Positions 51,848 to 61,793 are shown, counted from the stretch's first letter. The stretch: DNA of 64,000 nt from Herbiconiux aconitum (GCF_024979235.1 NZ_JANLCM010000002.1:186001-250000); one strand, 5' to 3'. Notes: generated by a model from the sequence alone, not told the origin. Numbers and translations are program-made.

Positions 51848-51891
51848 GTTGATTTGGATCAACAACAGCACTATTGTTGATCCGCATCAAC
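51848..51891. promoter_or_regulatory. Promoter with two GTTGAT-N4-ATCAAC operators
   Basis: Two palindromes, 51848-51863 and 51876-51891, share the arms GTTGAT and ATCAAC and are 28 bases apart centre to centre. A -35 TTGATT (51849-51854) and a -10 TATTGT (51872-51877) are spaced by 17 bases. The first operator covers the -35 box and the second overlaps the -10 box, so a bound regulator would block transcription of the DHA2 exporter operon. Confidence 0.8.
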
Positions 51892-51909
51892 TTTCTTACC
51901 TGGAGAATC

Positions 51910-53589
51910 GTGTCGCTCACTTCTACTGAAACCTCCCCGATCGCAGGCACCCCTCGCACGCGCCGGCAGGTGCTCGTGCCGCTCTCGGGCCTCCTGCTCG
52001 GCATGTTCGTGGCCCTGCTGGCCAGCACCGTCGTCTCGAGTTCCCTCCCGAAGATCATCGGCGACCTGGGCGGCACGCAGGCCGGCTACACCTGGGTGGT
52101 CACCTCGACCTTGCTCGCCACCACCGTGTCGACGCCCATCTGGGGCAAGCTCGCCGACCTCACGAACCGCAAGCTGCTCATCCAGATCTCCCTGGTCGTC
52201 TTCGTCGTGGGCTCCGGTCTCGCGGGCCTCGCGCAGAACACCGAGATGCTGATCTTCTTCCGCGTGCTGCAGGGTCTCGGCGCGGGAGGCCTCACCGCCC
52301 TCGTGCAGGTCGTTATGGCCGACATCATCCCGCCGCGCGAACGCGGCCGCTACATGGGTCTGCTCGGCGCCGTGATGGCCGTCGCCACGGTCGGCGGCCC
52401 GCTGCTCGGCGGAGTCATCACCGACTCGGCCGGATGGCGCTGGAACTTCTACATCGCGGTTCCGTTCGCCATCGCGGCCATCATCGTGCTGCAGAAGACG
52501 CTGCACATCCCCACCCACAAGCGCAAGGTCACCATCGACTACCTGGGGGCGGTGCTGATCGCCGCGGGGGTCTCGCTCCTGCTCATCTGGGTCACCCTCG
52601 CGGGCAACCAGTTCGAGTGGGGTTCGGTGGCGAGCATCGCGATGGTCGGCGGCGCCGTGCTGCTCCTCGCCGCAGCCGTCGTCACCGAGCTCAAGGTGAA
52701 GGAGCCCATCATTCCGATGACGCTCTTCAAGAACCGCACCTTCTGGCTGGCGGTCATCGCCAGCATCTCGGTGGGCGTCGCGATGTTCGGCACCAGCGTC
52801 TTCCTCAGCCAGTACATGCAGCTGGCGCGTGGCAAGACACCGACCGAATCGGGCCTGCTCACCATCCCGATGATCGGTGGTGTGCTGATCTCGAGCATCG
52901 TGATCGGCCAGGTGATCAGCCGCACTGGCAAGTGGAAGCGCTACATGGTCACCGGTTCGGTCCTGCTCACGATCGGCCTGGCGCTGATGGGCACGATCCG
53001 CTACGACACCAGCTTCGTCCTGGTCTTCCTCTTCATGTTCGTGATGGGTTCGGGCGTCGGCATGGTGATGCAGAACCTCGTACTGATCGTGCAGAACGCG
53101 GTCGATCCGCGCCAGATCGGCACCGCCAGCGCCTCGGTCGCCTTCTTCCGCAGCCTCGGTGGAACCATCGGTGTGAGCGTGATGGGCGCTGTGCTCGGAA
53201 GCCGCATCACGACGCTCGTCACCGACGGCATCGTGAAGATGGGCATCGACCCGGCCCAGGCCGGCAATCTGGGCGACGGCGGCATCCCGAATCTCAGCAC
53301 GCTGCCGGGCCCCATCCGCACCCTGGTGGAGTCGGCCTACGGCGAGGCCGTCGCGGATGTCTTCCTGCTGGCCGTTCCGCTCGCCATCATCTCCATCATC
53401 GCCATCTCGCTGCTCCCGGCACGCAGCCTCGGCACGAAGACCTCGGTCGAGCAGATCGCCGAAGCGGAGGCGGCGACCCTCGTCGCGGTCTCGGCCGCCG
53501 AGATCGCCGGCGACCCCGAAGGCCAGGAGGAGATCGAACTCCAAGCGGCTTCCCAGGCCGCGCCGGGGGAGGCCACGGAGAGGGCGTGA
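51910..53589 (+). CDS. MFS transporter, EmrB/QacA (DHA2, 14-TM) family
   Basis: A 559-residue multidrug exporter. Motifs include LASTVVSSSLPKIIGDLGG in helix 1, GKLADLTNRKLLIQISLVVF (motif A) near residue 80, and AVATVGGPLLGGVITDSAGWRWNFYI (motif C) near residue 160. About 14 membrane segments are visible, typical of EmrB/QacA. A 60-residue C-terminal tail rich in Glu and Ala is cytoplasmic. GTG at 51910 has a TGGAG binding site. It is the first gene of an operon with a MarR and a TetR regulator, behind twin operators. Confidence 0.92.
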   Translation: MSLTSTETSPIAGTPRTRRQVLVPLSGLLLGMFVALLASTVVSSSLPKIIGDLGGTQAGYTWVVTSTLLATTVSTPIWGKLADLTNRKLLIQISLVVFVVGSGLAGLAQNTEMLIFFRVLQGLGAGGLTALVQVVMADIIPPRERGRYMGLLGAVMAVATVGGPLLGGVITDSAGWRWNFYIAVPFAIAAIIVLQKTLHIPTHKRKVTIDYLGAVLIAAGVSLLLIWVTLAGNQFEWGSVASIAMVGGAVLLLAAAVVTELKVKEPIIPMTLFKNRTFWLAVIASISVGVAMFGTSVFLSQYMQLARGKTPTESGLLTIPMIGGVLISSIVIGQVISRTGKWKRYMVTGSVLLTIGLALMGTIRYDTSFVLVFLFMFVMGSGVGMVMQNLVLIVQNAVDPRQIGTASASVAFFRSLGGTIGVSVMGAVLGSRITTLVTDGIVKMGIDPAQAGNLGDGGIPNLSTLPGPIRTLVESAYGEAVADVFLLAVPLAIISIIAISLLPARSLGTKTSVEQIAEAEAATLVAVSAAEIAGDPEGQEEIELQAASQAAPGEATERA

Positions 53590-54062
53590 GCACCGCCACT
53601 ACCCTGGAGGCTGTGACCTCTGACGAACGCGCCGCCGCCCTCCTCGCCGTGGAGGGCGAGATGGCGCGAATCGTGCGGGCCGTGCGCATCACGCTGCTCG
53701 AGACGGCCGCGCGTTTCTCGCCCGAGATCCAGCCATCGGGGTATCTGGTGCTGCGCCAGATCGTGGCCCACCACCCCACTCCGCCGGGCGCGATCATCGC
53801 GAGCGTCGGCATGGACAAGAGCGCGGTGAGCCGCCAGCTCCGCATCCTCAAAGACCTCGGGTTCGTCACCAGCGTGCCCGATCCCGACGACCGGCGGGCC
53901 AGTCTCTACGCGCCGACGGCCGAGACGGTCGAACGGATGGGGAGCATCCGCCGAGACGTGCAGGCGGCCTACGCCGACATCCTCGACGACTGGAGCGAGA
54001 ACGATCTCGAGCAGTTCGTGCGCTTGCTGGGCGCCTTCAACGACGGCATCGAGCGACGATGA
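53586..54062 (+). CDS. MarR-family regulator in the DHA2 exporter operon
   Basis: A 158-residue winged-helix protein. The DNA-binding region includes GAIIASVGMDKSAVSRQLRILKDLGFVTSVPDPDDRRA, with the MarR DxDRR wing. The GTG at 53586 overlaps the exporter stop (GTGA); a GTG at 53613 would remove nine residues. The stop overlaps the tetR-type gene by four bases. It or the TetR protein should bind the twin operators at 51848-51891. Confidence 0.87.
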   Translation: MSTATTLEAVTSDERAAALLAVEGEMARIVRAVRITLLETAARFSPEIQPSGYLVLRQIVAHHPTPPGAIIASVGMDKSAVSRQLRILKDLGFVTSVPDPDDRRASLYAPTAETVERMGSIRRDVQAAYADILDDWSENDLEQFVRLLGAFNDGIERR

Positions 54063-54685
54063 CGACGCGCACCACCGACGCGACGATGAGCACGCGGGAA
54101 CGACCATCTCTGCGCGAACGCAAGAAAGTGGAGACGCGCACCGCCATCCACGAGGCGGCCCTCCGCCTCGTGGCCGAGAGCGGCGCCGGGCAGGCATCCG
54201 TCGACGCGATCTGCTCGGAGGCCGGTGTCTCGAGCCGCACCTTCTTCAACTACTTCCCGTCGAAGGTCTCGGCCATCGTGGGATTGTCGGCATTCGTGGT
54301 GACGGATGCGCAACGCGAGACGTTCCTGCGCGGCGCGGGAGAGAAGGGGCTGGTTCGCGATCTCTGCACCCTCGTCGGCGACATCATGGACTCCACGGCG
54401 CGCGACGGGGTGGATCGCGCGGCCCTGCGCGAGCTGCTCGCACGCCGTCCGGAGCTCGCCCCCGACGTGATCAAGCTCGCGTCGGAGCTGCGGCTGCAGG
54501 TGATCGCGCTGACCGAAGAGCGCACCACGCCCGAGCGCGCGCAGCTCGCGGTCACCCTCGTGATGTCCGCTGTCGACTGCGCGCTGCACCGTCCGCTCGA
54601 CGCGGACGACGACGCAGAGTTCACCCGATGGTTGTTCGACGCCGTCATGACCATGCAGGCCCTCGCCCGCGAATCGTTAGACTAG
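54059..54685 (+). CDS. TetR-family regulator in the DHA2 exporter operon
   Basis: A 208-residue TetR-type repressor. The N-terminal domain has ERKKVETRTAIHEAALRLVAESG and the helix-turn-helix DAICSEAGVSSRTFFNYFPSKV near residues 48-69. The C-terminal ligand domain is unlike characterised members that I know. It overlaps the marR-type gene by four bases. It is a strong candidate to bind the palindromic GTTGAT-N4-ATCAAC sites, because TetR sites are often this size. The eno promoter starts inside its last codons. Confidence 0.9.
   Translation: MTTRTTDATMSTRERPSLRERKKVETRTAIHEAALRLVAESGAGQASVDAICSEAGVSSRTFFNYFPSKVSAIVGLSAFVVTDAQRETFLRGAGEKGLVRDLCTLVGDIMDSTARDGVDRAALRELLARRPELAPDVIKLASELRLQVIALTEERTTPERAQLAVTLVMSAVDCALHRPLDADDDAEFTRWLFDAVMTMQALARESLD
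54678..54683 (+). promoter_or_regulatory. -10 box TAGACT for eno
   Basis: TAGACT overlaps the end of the tetR-type gene. It would give a leader of about 70 bases before the eno GTG at 54761, which has its own GAGGAGA binding site, so eno need not depend on the exporter operon. Confidence 0.5.
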
Positions 54686-56041
<1,356 letters not shown>

Positions 56042-56078
56042 GCATTCCTCGCCTCGGAGTCGATCGAAGGTAGTTCTC

Positions 56079-56600
56079 ATGCGGCAGCGCACATCGAAGG
56101 CCCGGCCCGTTCGGGTGCCGGTGGCGCTGCCGCAGAACTCCGCGGCGGGGGGAGCTCCGCCGCCCGGTAACTGGCTGCGGAGCATCCGGTTCTCCGGATT
56201 CACGGTGCTCATGTTCGTGGTGATCGTGATGTTCGTCATCATCGTCGCGCCGGGCCTTCGGCTCTACATCGAGCAGCGGCAGGAGCTCGCCGCGCTGCAG
56301 GCCGAGGTCGACGCGAAGTCGGAGCAGAACAATGATCTGACCTCGCAGATCGCCCGCTGGAGCGACCCGGCCTACATCAAGGCCGAAGCCCGCGACCGCC
56401 TCTACTACGTGATGCCGGGCGAGACCAGTTTTCTCATCATCGACGACGTGCCGAGCGCCGGATCGACGGATGCGCCGGTGAGCGACTCCATCAGCACCAC
56501 GAACGTCGACTGGCTGTCGTCGCTGTTCGCCTCCGGCATGACCGCCGGGCTCTCCACCCAGACACCCGAAGAACTCCAGTCGAACGGAACCGTGCAATGA
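56079..56600 (+). CDS. FtsB/DivIC-family septum formation protein
   Basis: A 173-residue single-pass membrane protein. A basic, proline-rich cytoplasmic N-terminus of about 38 residues precedes the membrane segment FTVLMFVVIVMFVIIVAPGL, followed by a coiled coil (LYIEQRQELAALQAEVDAKSEQNNDL) and the conserved RDRLYYVMPGE near residue 106. This is the actinobacterial FtsB/DivIC architecture; the partner FtsL/FtsQ complex recruits septal peptidoglycan synthesis. It lies between eno and a DUF501 gene, the usual order in related genomes. Confidence 0.9.
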   Translation: MRQRTSKARPVRVPVALPQNSAAGGAPPPGNWLRSIRFSGFTVLMFVVIVMFVIIVAPGLRLYIEQRQELAALQAEVDAKSEQNNDLTSQIARWSDPAYIKAEARDRLYYVMPGETSFLIIDDVPSAGSTDAPVSDSISTTNVDWLSSLFASGMTAGLSTQTPEELQSNGTVQ

Positions 56601-57112
56601 CCACCCCGCCCTTCGAGCCGGCCAGCGAGCACGACCTCGCTGTCGCATCCGCTCAGCTCGGGCGGCCGGTGCGTAACGTGCTGGGCATCGCGGCGCGCTG
56701 CGTGTGCGGCAACCCGACCGTCGTGGCCACCGCGCCGCGCCTGGCAGACGGCACACCGTTCCCGACGCTCTACTACCTGTCGCACCCGGCGGCCACCGCC
56801 GCGATGAGCGACCTCGAGGCCGAGCACGTCATGGTCGAGCTGCAGGATGCACTCGTCGACGAGGAGCTGTCGGGCGCCTATCACGCCGCTCACCAGGCGT
56901 ATCTGGCCGATCGTGCGTCGTTCGGCGATGTGGTGGAGATCGCGGGCATCTCCGCCGGTGGCATGCCCACCCGGGTGAAATGCCTGCATGCCCTCGCCGC
57001 GCACGCTCTCGCTGCCGGCCCCGGCGTCAACCCGATCGGCGACCTCGCCTTGGCGCGAGGCGACTGGTCGCCCGAGGTCTGCGAGTGCGTCGACTACCTG
57101 ATCGACGCCTGA
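56597..57112 (+). CDS. DUF501 family protein
   Basis: A 171-residue actinobacterial DUF501 protein of unknown function. Visible features are a CVCGNPTVVATAPRL segment with a CxC pair near residue 36, the PTLYYLSHPAATAAMSDLE segment, TRVKCLHALAAHALAAG and the CECVDYLID ending. The paired cysteines could bind metal. It overlaps the ftsB-like gene by four bases and its TGA overlaps the ATG of the subtilase gene, so it is part of a coupled unit. Confidence 0.87.
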   Translation: MTTPPFEPASEHDLAVASAQLGRPVRNVLGIAARCVCGNPTVVATAPRLADGTPFPTLYYLSHPAATAAMSDLEAEHVMVELQDALVDEELSGAYHAAHQAYLADRASFGDVVEIAGISAGGMPTRVKCLHALAAHALAAGPGVNPIGDLALARGDWSPEVCECVDYLIDA

Positions 57113-58386
57113 TGCGACGGCGCCGAATGCAAGGGGGTCGGCCGTTCCTCTTCGTCGGCGCGTTCGCTGTGGTGTGCGTCGTGGGCATCGCGCCGATCGG
57201 CTCCGTGCAGTCGGCGCGCGCCGACTCGATCCGCGACATGGAGTACTGGCTGAGCGACTACGGCTTCAGCGCGGCCTGGAACACGACGCGCGGGGCGGGA
57301 GCGACGGTCGCGGTGATCGACACCGGGGTCGACGGCAGCGTCGCCGAGTTGCAGGGCGCCGTCGTCGACGGAACGGATGTCTCGGGCATCGGTTCGGCGA
57401 ACGGCCAGACCCCGGTGGGCGAGAGTTCAGAACACGGCACGATGGTGGCCTCGCTCATCGCCGGCCGCGGAACCGGCCCCGGGAACGGTGTGATCGGCGT
57501 CGCCCCCGAAGCGTCGCTGCTGTCGATCTCGGTCGCCCTGGGTGCCGGGTCGGTGGACTCCGACGAGCAGATCGCGCACGCGGTGCGCTGGGCGGTCGAC
57601 CACGGTGCCGACGTGATCAACATGTCGCTCACCCGCAACAGCCTCGATTGGCCGCAGAGTTGGGACGACGCGTTCACCTACGCCTTCGACCATGACGTCG
57701 TGGTGGTGGCCGCGGCGGGCAACCGGGGGAGCGGCACCACCGAGGTGGGTGCGCCCGCCACCATCCCCGGGGTCGTCGCGGTCGCGGGGGTCGACAAGGC
57801 GGGGGAGGCGAGCTTCGACGCCTCCTCACAGGGCATCACCATCGCCGTCGCGGCACCGAGCGAGCAGCTCGTCGGCGTGGTGCCGGGCGGAGGATACGTG
57901 CTGTGGGACGGCACGAGCGGCGCAGCACCTCTGGTGAGCGGGCTCGCGGCCCTCGTGAAGTCGGCCTATCCCGAGCTCACCGCCGACAATGTGATCAACC
58001 GCATCATCGCCACGGCCGAACCCCAGGGCGACCCCGTGCCGGGGCCGATCTACGGCTACGGTCTAGTCGATGCGGAGGCCGCGGTGACGGCATCCGTCGA
58101 CCCCGTCTCGGCGAATCCGATCGGCGACCTGGCGGCCTGGATCGCCACCTACCGCCCGGCGTCGGGAGGCGGATCGCTCGACTCGCTGCTCATTCCGCCG
58201 CCACCGCCCGCCCCGAACGGAGCGGAGACGGGCACGAGTGCCCCGCCTCGGGCCGCTGATCGGCCCGAGGTGTACACTCTCATCCATTGGGCGGTGCCGC
58301 TGGGGCTCCTGCTCGGGTTCCTCATCCTGATGGCGACGTTCGCCCTCGGGGCGGTCTCGCATTTCAGAGGGCTGCTTCGCAAGTAG
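57112..58386 (+). CDS. Secreted, membrane-anchored subtilisin-like serine protease
   Basis: A 424-residue S8 protease resembling mycosins. A signal peptide (FLFVGAFAVVCVVGIAPI) leads the chain. The catalytic triad is visible as VAVIDTGVDGSV (Asp near residue 68), SSEHGTMVASLIAGRG (His near 106) and WDGTSGAAPLVSGLAAL (Ser near 268), with the oxyanion Asn in VVAAAGNRGSG. A proline-rich stalk (IPPPPPAPNG) and a C-terminal membrane helix (AVPLGLLLGFLILMATFAL) anchor it outward. The ATG overlaps the DUF501 stop (TGATG). The substrate is unknown. Confidence 0.9.
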   Translation: MRRRRMQGGRPFLFVGAFAVVCVVGIAPIGSVQSARADSIRDMEYWLSDYGFSAAWNTTRGAGATVAVIDTGVDGSVAELQGAVVDGTDVSGIGSANGQTPVGESSEHGTMVASLIAGRGTGPGNGVIGVAPEASLLSISVALGAGSVDSDEQIAHAVRWAVDHGADVINMSLTRNSLDWPQSWDDAFTYAFDHDVVVVAAAGNRGSGTTEVGAPATIPGVVAVAGVDKAGEASFDASSQGITIAVAAPSEQLVGVVPGGGYVLWDGTSGAAPLVSGLAALVKSAYPELTADNVINRIIATAEPQGDPVPGPIYGYGLVDAEAAVTASVDPVSANPIGDLAAWIATYRPASGGGSLDSLLIPPPPPAPNGAETGTSAPPRAADRPEVYTLIHWAVPLGLLLGFLILMATFALGAVSHFRGLLRK

Positions 58387-58392
58387 TAGATT
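58387..58392 (+). promoter_or_regulatory. -10 box TAGATT for ndh
   Basis: TAGATT follows the subtilase stop and would start a short leader of about 30 bases before the GTG at 58429, which has an AGGAG binding site at 58413-58417. Confidence 0.5.
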
Positions 58393-58428
58393 GTATGAAG
58401 GCCCCCCTACCTAGGAGATCGTTTCACT

Positions 58429-59964
58429 GTGCCCAAGATCCTCATCGTCGGCGGCGGATACGCCGGGTTCTACACCGCATGGAAACTCGAGAAGTGGCTG
58501 AGGTCCGGTGAGGCCGAGGTCACGGTCGTCGACCCGCTGCCGTACATGACGTACCAGCCCTTCCTTCCCGAGGTCGCGGCCGGATCGATCGAGCCGCGCC
58601 ACGCGGTGGTCGGCATCCGTCGTCACCTGAAGAAGACGCGGGTGGTCGCGGGCAAGGTCACCGGGGTGAATCACGACGCCAGGACGGCGACGATCGTTCC
58701 CGCCGCCGGTGAGGCGTGGGAAGAGAGCTACGACCACATCGTGATCACGGCCGGTGCCGTCTCGCGCACCTTCCCGATCCCGGGGGTGGCCGACGAGGCC
58801 ATCGGGCTCAAGACGATCGAGGAAGCGACCGCCATCCGCGACCGCATCCTCACGAACTTCGACAAGGCGGCTCAGCTGCCGGCCGGCCCCGAGCGGGATC
58901 GCCTGCTCACCGTGGTGGTCGTCGGCGGCGGATTCGCGGGCATCGAGGTGTTCGCGGAGCTGCGTTCGTTCGTGAGCGCCCTCGTGGAGACCTACCCCGA
59001 GATCGACTTCGAAGACACGCACTTCCACCTGATCGAGGCCATGGGCCGCATCATGCCCGAGGTCAGCATTCCCACCTCGCTCTGGGTCATCAAGAACCTG
59101 GCGGAGCGCGGGGCGCAGATCCACCTCGACACCCAGCTCAAGTCGGCTGTGGGCGGCGTGATCGAGCTGTCCACCGGCGAGAGCTTCGAGTCCGACCTCA
59201 TCATCTGGACGGCCGGGGTCATGGCGACTCCCGACATCAAGCAGTACGGTCTTCCGCTCGAAGAGCGCGGGCGGCTGCGCGTGCGCGCCGACCTGCGGGT
59301 CGAGGGCGACGACGGCATCGTCGAAGGCGCCTGGGGTGCCGGCGACGTGTGTGCCGTGCCCGACCTCACCGGCGGCGGCGTCGGCGGCTTCTGCGTGCCG
59401 AACGCTCAGCACGCGGTGCGCCAGGGCAAGCTGCTCGCGAAGAACATCGTCGCCGAGCTGCGTGGCGAAGGCGTCAAGGACTACTTCCACAAGAACATGG
59501 GTGCGGTGGCCGGTCTCGGTATCGGCATCGGTGTGTTCCAGTCGGGCAACCTGGCCATCAAGGGTCTGCCGGCCTGGTTCGCACACCGCGGCTACCACGG
59601 CCTGGCGATGCCGTCGTGGGAGCGCAAGTTCCGTGTCATCTGGGGCTGGGTGAACAACTTCTTCCTGGGTCGCGACAACGTGTCGCTGGAGGCTCGCGTG
59701 CACCCGCGCGCCGAGTTCGAGAAGTTCGCGGCGCGTCCGCGTCCGGCAGCCCCGGCTGTCGAGGCCTCGACTACCGCGGCGCCGGCCGCACCGGCTGCTC
59801 CGGCGAATCCTCAATTGCCCGGTTCGCACTCCTCGGAGCCGTCCGCGACAGCCGAGGTGAACGGCGTCGCCGCCACCGACTCGGCACCGGATGCGCCGAA
59901 GGAGAAGGTCTCCCGTCCGCGTGCGAAGGCCGCTTCGAAGGCCTCAGCGCCCGCCGGCGAATAG
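58429..59964 (+). CDS. ndh: Type II NADH dehydrogenase
   Basis: A 511-residue single-subunit NADH:menaquinone oxidoreductase. The FAD motif ILIVGGGYAGFYTAWKLEK opens the protein, and the NADH motif TVVVVGGGFAGIEVFAELR is near residue 165. Two quinone and flavin segments are WTAGVMATPDIKQYGLP and CVPNAQHAVRQGKLLAKNI. Residues about 430-511 form an added tail rich in Ala, Pro and then Lys/Arg (KEKVSRPRAKAASK) not found in the catalytic core. It lacks membrane helices, as is normal for a peripheral membrane enzyme. Confidence 0.93.
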   Translation: MPKILIVGGGYAGFYTAWKLEKWLRSGEAEVTVVDPLPYMTYQPFLPEVAAGSIEPRHAVVGIRRHLKKTRVVAGKVTGVNHDARTATIVPAAGEAWEESYDHIVITAGAVSRTFPIPGVADEAIGLKTIEEATAIRDRILTNFDKAAQLPAGPERDRLLTVVVVGGGFAGIEVFAELRSFVSALVETYPEIDFEDTHFHLIEAMGRIMPEVSIPTSLWVIKNLAERGAQIHLDTQLKSAVGGVIELSTGESFESDLIIWTAGVMATPDIKQYGLPLEERGRLRVRADLRVEGDDGIVEGAWGAGDVCAVPDLTGGGVGGFCVPNAQHAVRQGKLLAKNIVAELRGEGVKDYFHKNMGAVAGLGIGIGVFQSGNLAIKGLPAWFAHRGYHGLAMPSWERKFRVIWGWVNNFFLGRDNVSLEARVHPRAEFEKFAARPRPAAPAVEASTTAAPAAPAAPANPQLPGSHSSEPSATAEVNGVAATDSAPDAPKEKVSRPRAKAASKASAPAGE

Positions 59965-59982
59965 CCCGCACGATCACGTCGC

Positions 59983-60027
59983 ACGCCGCGCATCCGCTGT
60001 CCGAACAGGGCTCCGGATGCGCGGCGT
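59983..60027 (+). terminator. Terminator hairpin after ndh
   Basis: Bases 59983-59996 pair perfectly with 60014-60027 (14 bp, arm ACGCCGCGCATCCG), and the loop contains a further CTGT/ACAG helix. It begins 18 bases after the ndh stop and ends 24 bases before the tRNA promoter. Confidence 0.75.
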
Positions 60028-60051
60028 CGCCGTTCCTCGACGGGGCACCGA

Positions 60052-60057
60052 TACGAT
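60052..60057 (+). promoter_or_regulatory. -10 box TACGAT for the tRNA gene
   Basis: TACGAT ends nine bases before the tRNA 5' end at 60067, so transcription would begin only a few bases upstream of the mature tRNA. Confidence 0.5.
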
Positions 60058-60066
60058 GAGGCACCC

Positions 60067-60140
60067 GCCCCCATAGCCCAATTGGCAGAGGCAGACGACT
60101 TAAAATCGTCACAGTGAGGGTTCGAGTCCCTCTGGGGGTA
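60067..60140 (+). tRNA. tRNA with UAA (leucine) anticodon and short variable loop
   Basis: A 74-base cloverleaf. The acceptor stem is GCCCCCA (60067-60073) with TGGGGGT (60133-60139); the anticodon stem is GACGA/TCGTC around loop CTTAAAA, giving anticodon TAA at 60101-60103; the T arm is GAGGG-TTCGAGT-CCCTC. The discriminator is A and no CCA is encoded. UAA reads leucine UUA codons. Leucine tRNAs normally have a long variable arm, but here it is only five bases (ACAGT), so leucine charging is not certain. Confidence 0.88.
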
Positions 60141-60203
60141 CTGGCGGTCGAGGCCCTCCTGAACATCGCGCATTGTGTGTGATGTGCGCCTCGACCACGC
60201 GGC

Positions 60204-60209
60204 CTACCG
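60204..60209 (+). promoter_or_regulatory. -10 box TACCGT for the DUF1254 gene
   Basis: TACCGT would start a short leader of about 18 bases that contains the GAGGAG binding site of the gene at 60234. Confidence 0.4.
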
Positions 60210-60233
60210 TTTCTCCGAACTGAGGAGAACGTG

Positions 60234-61793
60234 ATGACCATTCAATCGACGGTTTCAACGGATACGGTCGCGTCACTGTCGACGCCCGACCACATCGAGA
60301 GCCGGATCGGCCGGCTCGAGTTCACCGATGGCGCGCCGACCGCCGCGACGGCGGAGTTGCTCTACGACCACCTCGACTTCGTGCGCGCCGTCGAAGCGTT
60401 CATCAACGCCTTTCCTGGGGCGTCGGTGACGGCAGTCCGCCGCGGCCTCCACTCCGTCGGGGTGGAAGACAATTCGGTCATCATCTTCTCCGACCTCATG
60501 GACTCGTCGTCGCTCTTCCTGACAGCGAACTGCGACACCGTGTACGCCGTCGGGGTCCTCGACCTGACGAAGGGCCCCATGGTGGTCGAGGTGCCGGCGC
60601 TCGCGGCGCCGTCGGGGATTCTCGGCACCGCCGACGACATGTGGTTCCGGTGGATCACCGACATGGGACTGCCCGGGCCGGACCGGGCCGCCGGTGGCAG
60701 TTACCTCTTCGTCGGGCCGGACTACGACGGTTCGTTGCCGGACAGCGGCTTTCACGTCTCGCAGGTGCGCACCAGCCGCATGCTGTTCTTCCTCCGCGCC
60801 TTCCTGATCGACAACGACCCGAGCGTACCCGCGCAGGTTCTGCGCGACGGCCTGCGCGTTCACCCCTACACCCCAGGCGGCGTCGGCACCGCTGTCGGCA
60901 CATTCCTGCGCGGCGAGGCACCCCTCGGGCAGGCAGCGCCTGCTCCGGAGACGCGATTCGTGGAGGGGTCGGGACTCGCGTTCAACACGATCCCCGCCAA
61001 CGACTTCAGCTACTGGGAGCTCATCAACGAGCTCGTACAGGATCAGCCCGTGGGCTCCGGCGACCCCGAACTGCTCGGTCTCCTCGCCTCCATCGGCATC
61101 TCCAAGGGCAAGGAGTTCGCGCCGGATGCGCGGATGCGCAAAATCCTGGAAGAGGCGGTGGTGGTTGGAAACGCCACCGCTCGAACCATCGCGATCTCGC
61201 CCCGCGAGGAGGAGGGCTGGGCGTACTACCCCGGTTCCGGATGGATGAACCCGCTCTTCACATCCGGATACGACTTCCTCGCGCCACCACCCGAGATCAC
61301 TCCCGAGGGTGCTGTCCCCGTGCCTAGTGACGGCGCGCGGAAGCTTAACGGCCGCATCGCCTGGTTCTATCCCTACACCGGAGTCACCCCGGCGATGTGC
61401 ATGCGCCTGACCGGGATCGGGTCGCAGTACATCTTCACGATGCGCGACGGCGACAAGGAATTCCTCGACGGCGGGCGCGCGTACAAGCTGACCCTGCCGC
61501 CGGACATCCCTCAGAGCCGGTTCTGGTCCGTCATGGTCTATGACCGTCAGACACGGTCGATGCTGAAGACCGGCCAGCCCAAGCCCGACCTCAGCAGCCA
61601 GTTGGGCACCGTTGCGCAGAACGAGAACGGATCGACCGACATCTACTTCGCCGCGGATGCGCCCGCCGGTAAGGAATCCAACTGGTTGCAGACGGTTCCC
61701 GGCAAGGGCTTCTTCGTCATCCTGCGCCTCTACAACCCCCTGCAGCCGTTCTTCGACAAGAGCTGGCGGCCCACCGAGATCGAACGGATCTGA
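60234..61793 (+). CDS. DUF1254/DUF1214 domain protein
   Basis: A 519-residue protein. Residues about 35-260 match the DUF1254 type (AVEAFINAFPGASVTAVRRG, FLTANCDTVYAVGVLDLTKGPMVVEVP). Residues about 370-490 match DUF1214 (PDIPQSRFWSVMVYDRQTRSML, IYFAADAPAGKESNWLQTVPG). No signal peptide is seen. The two domains commonly occur together; the function is unknown, though they are often reported as stress- or catabolism-linked. I chose the ATG at 60234 because GAGGAG lies six bases upstream; a GTG at 60231 is in frame. A possible short gene follows 17 bases after the stop. Confidence 0.87.
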   Translation: MTIQSTVSTDTVASLSTPDHIESRIGRLEFTDGAPTAATAELLYDHLDFVRAVEAFINAFPGASVTAVRRGLHSVGVEDNSVIIFSDLMDSSSLFLTANCDTVYAVGVLDLTKGPMVVEVPALAAPSGILGTADDMWFRWITDMGLPGPDRAAGGSYLFVGPDYDGSLPDSGFHVSQVRTSRMLFFLRAFLIDNDPSVPAQVLRDGLRVHPYTPGGVGTAVGTFLRGEAPLGQAAPAPETRFVEGSGLAFNTIPANDFSYWELINELVQDQPVGSGDPELLGLLASIGISKGKEFAPDARMRKILEEAVVVGNATARTIAISPREEEGWAYYPGSGWMNPLFTSGYDFLAPPPEITPEGAVPVPSDGARKLNGRIAWFYPYTGVTPAMCMRLTGIGSQYIFTMRDGDKEFLDGGRAYKLTLPPDIPQSRFWSVMVYDRQTRSMLKTGQPKPDLSSQLGTVAQNENGSTDIYFAADAPAGKESNWLQTVPGKGFFVILRLYNPLQPFFDKSWRPTEIERI

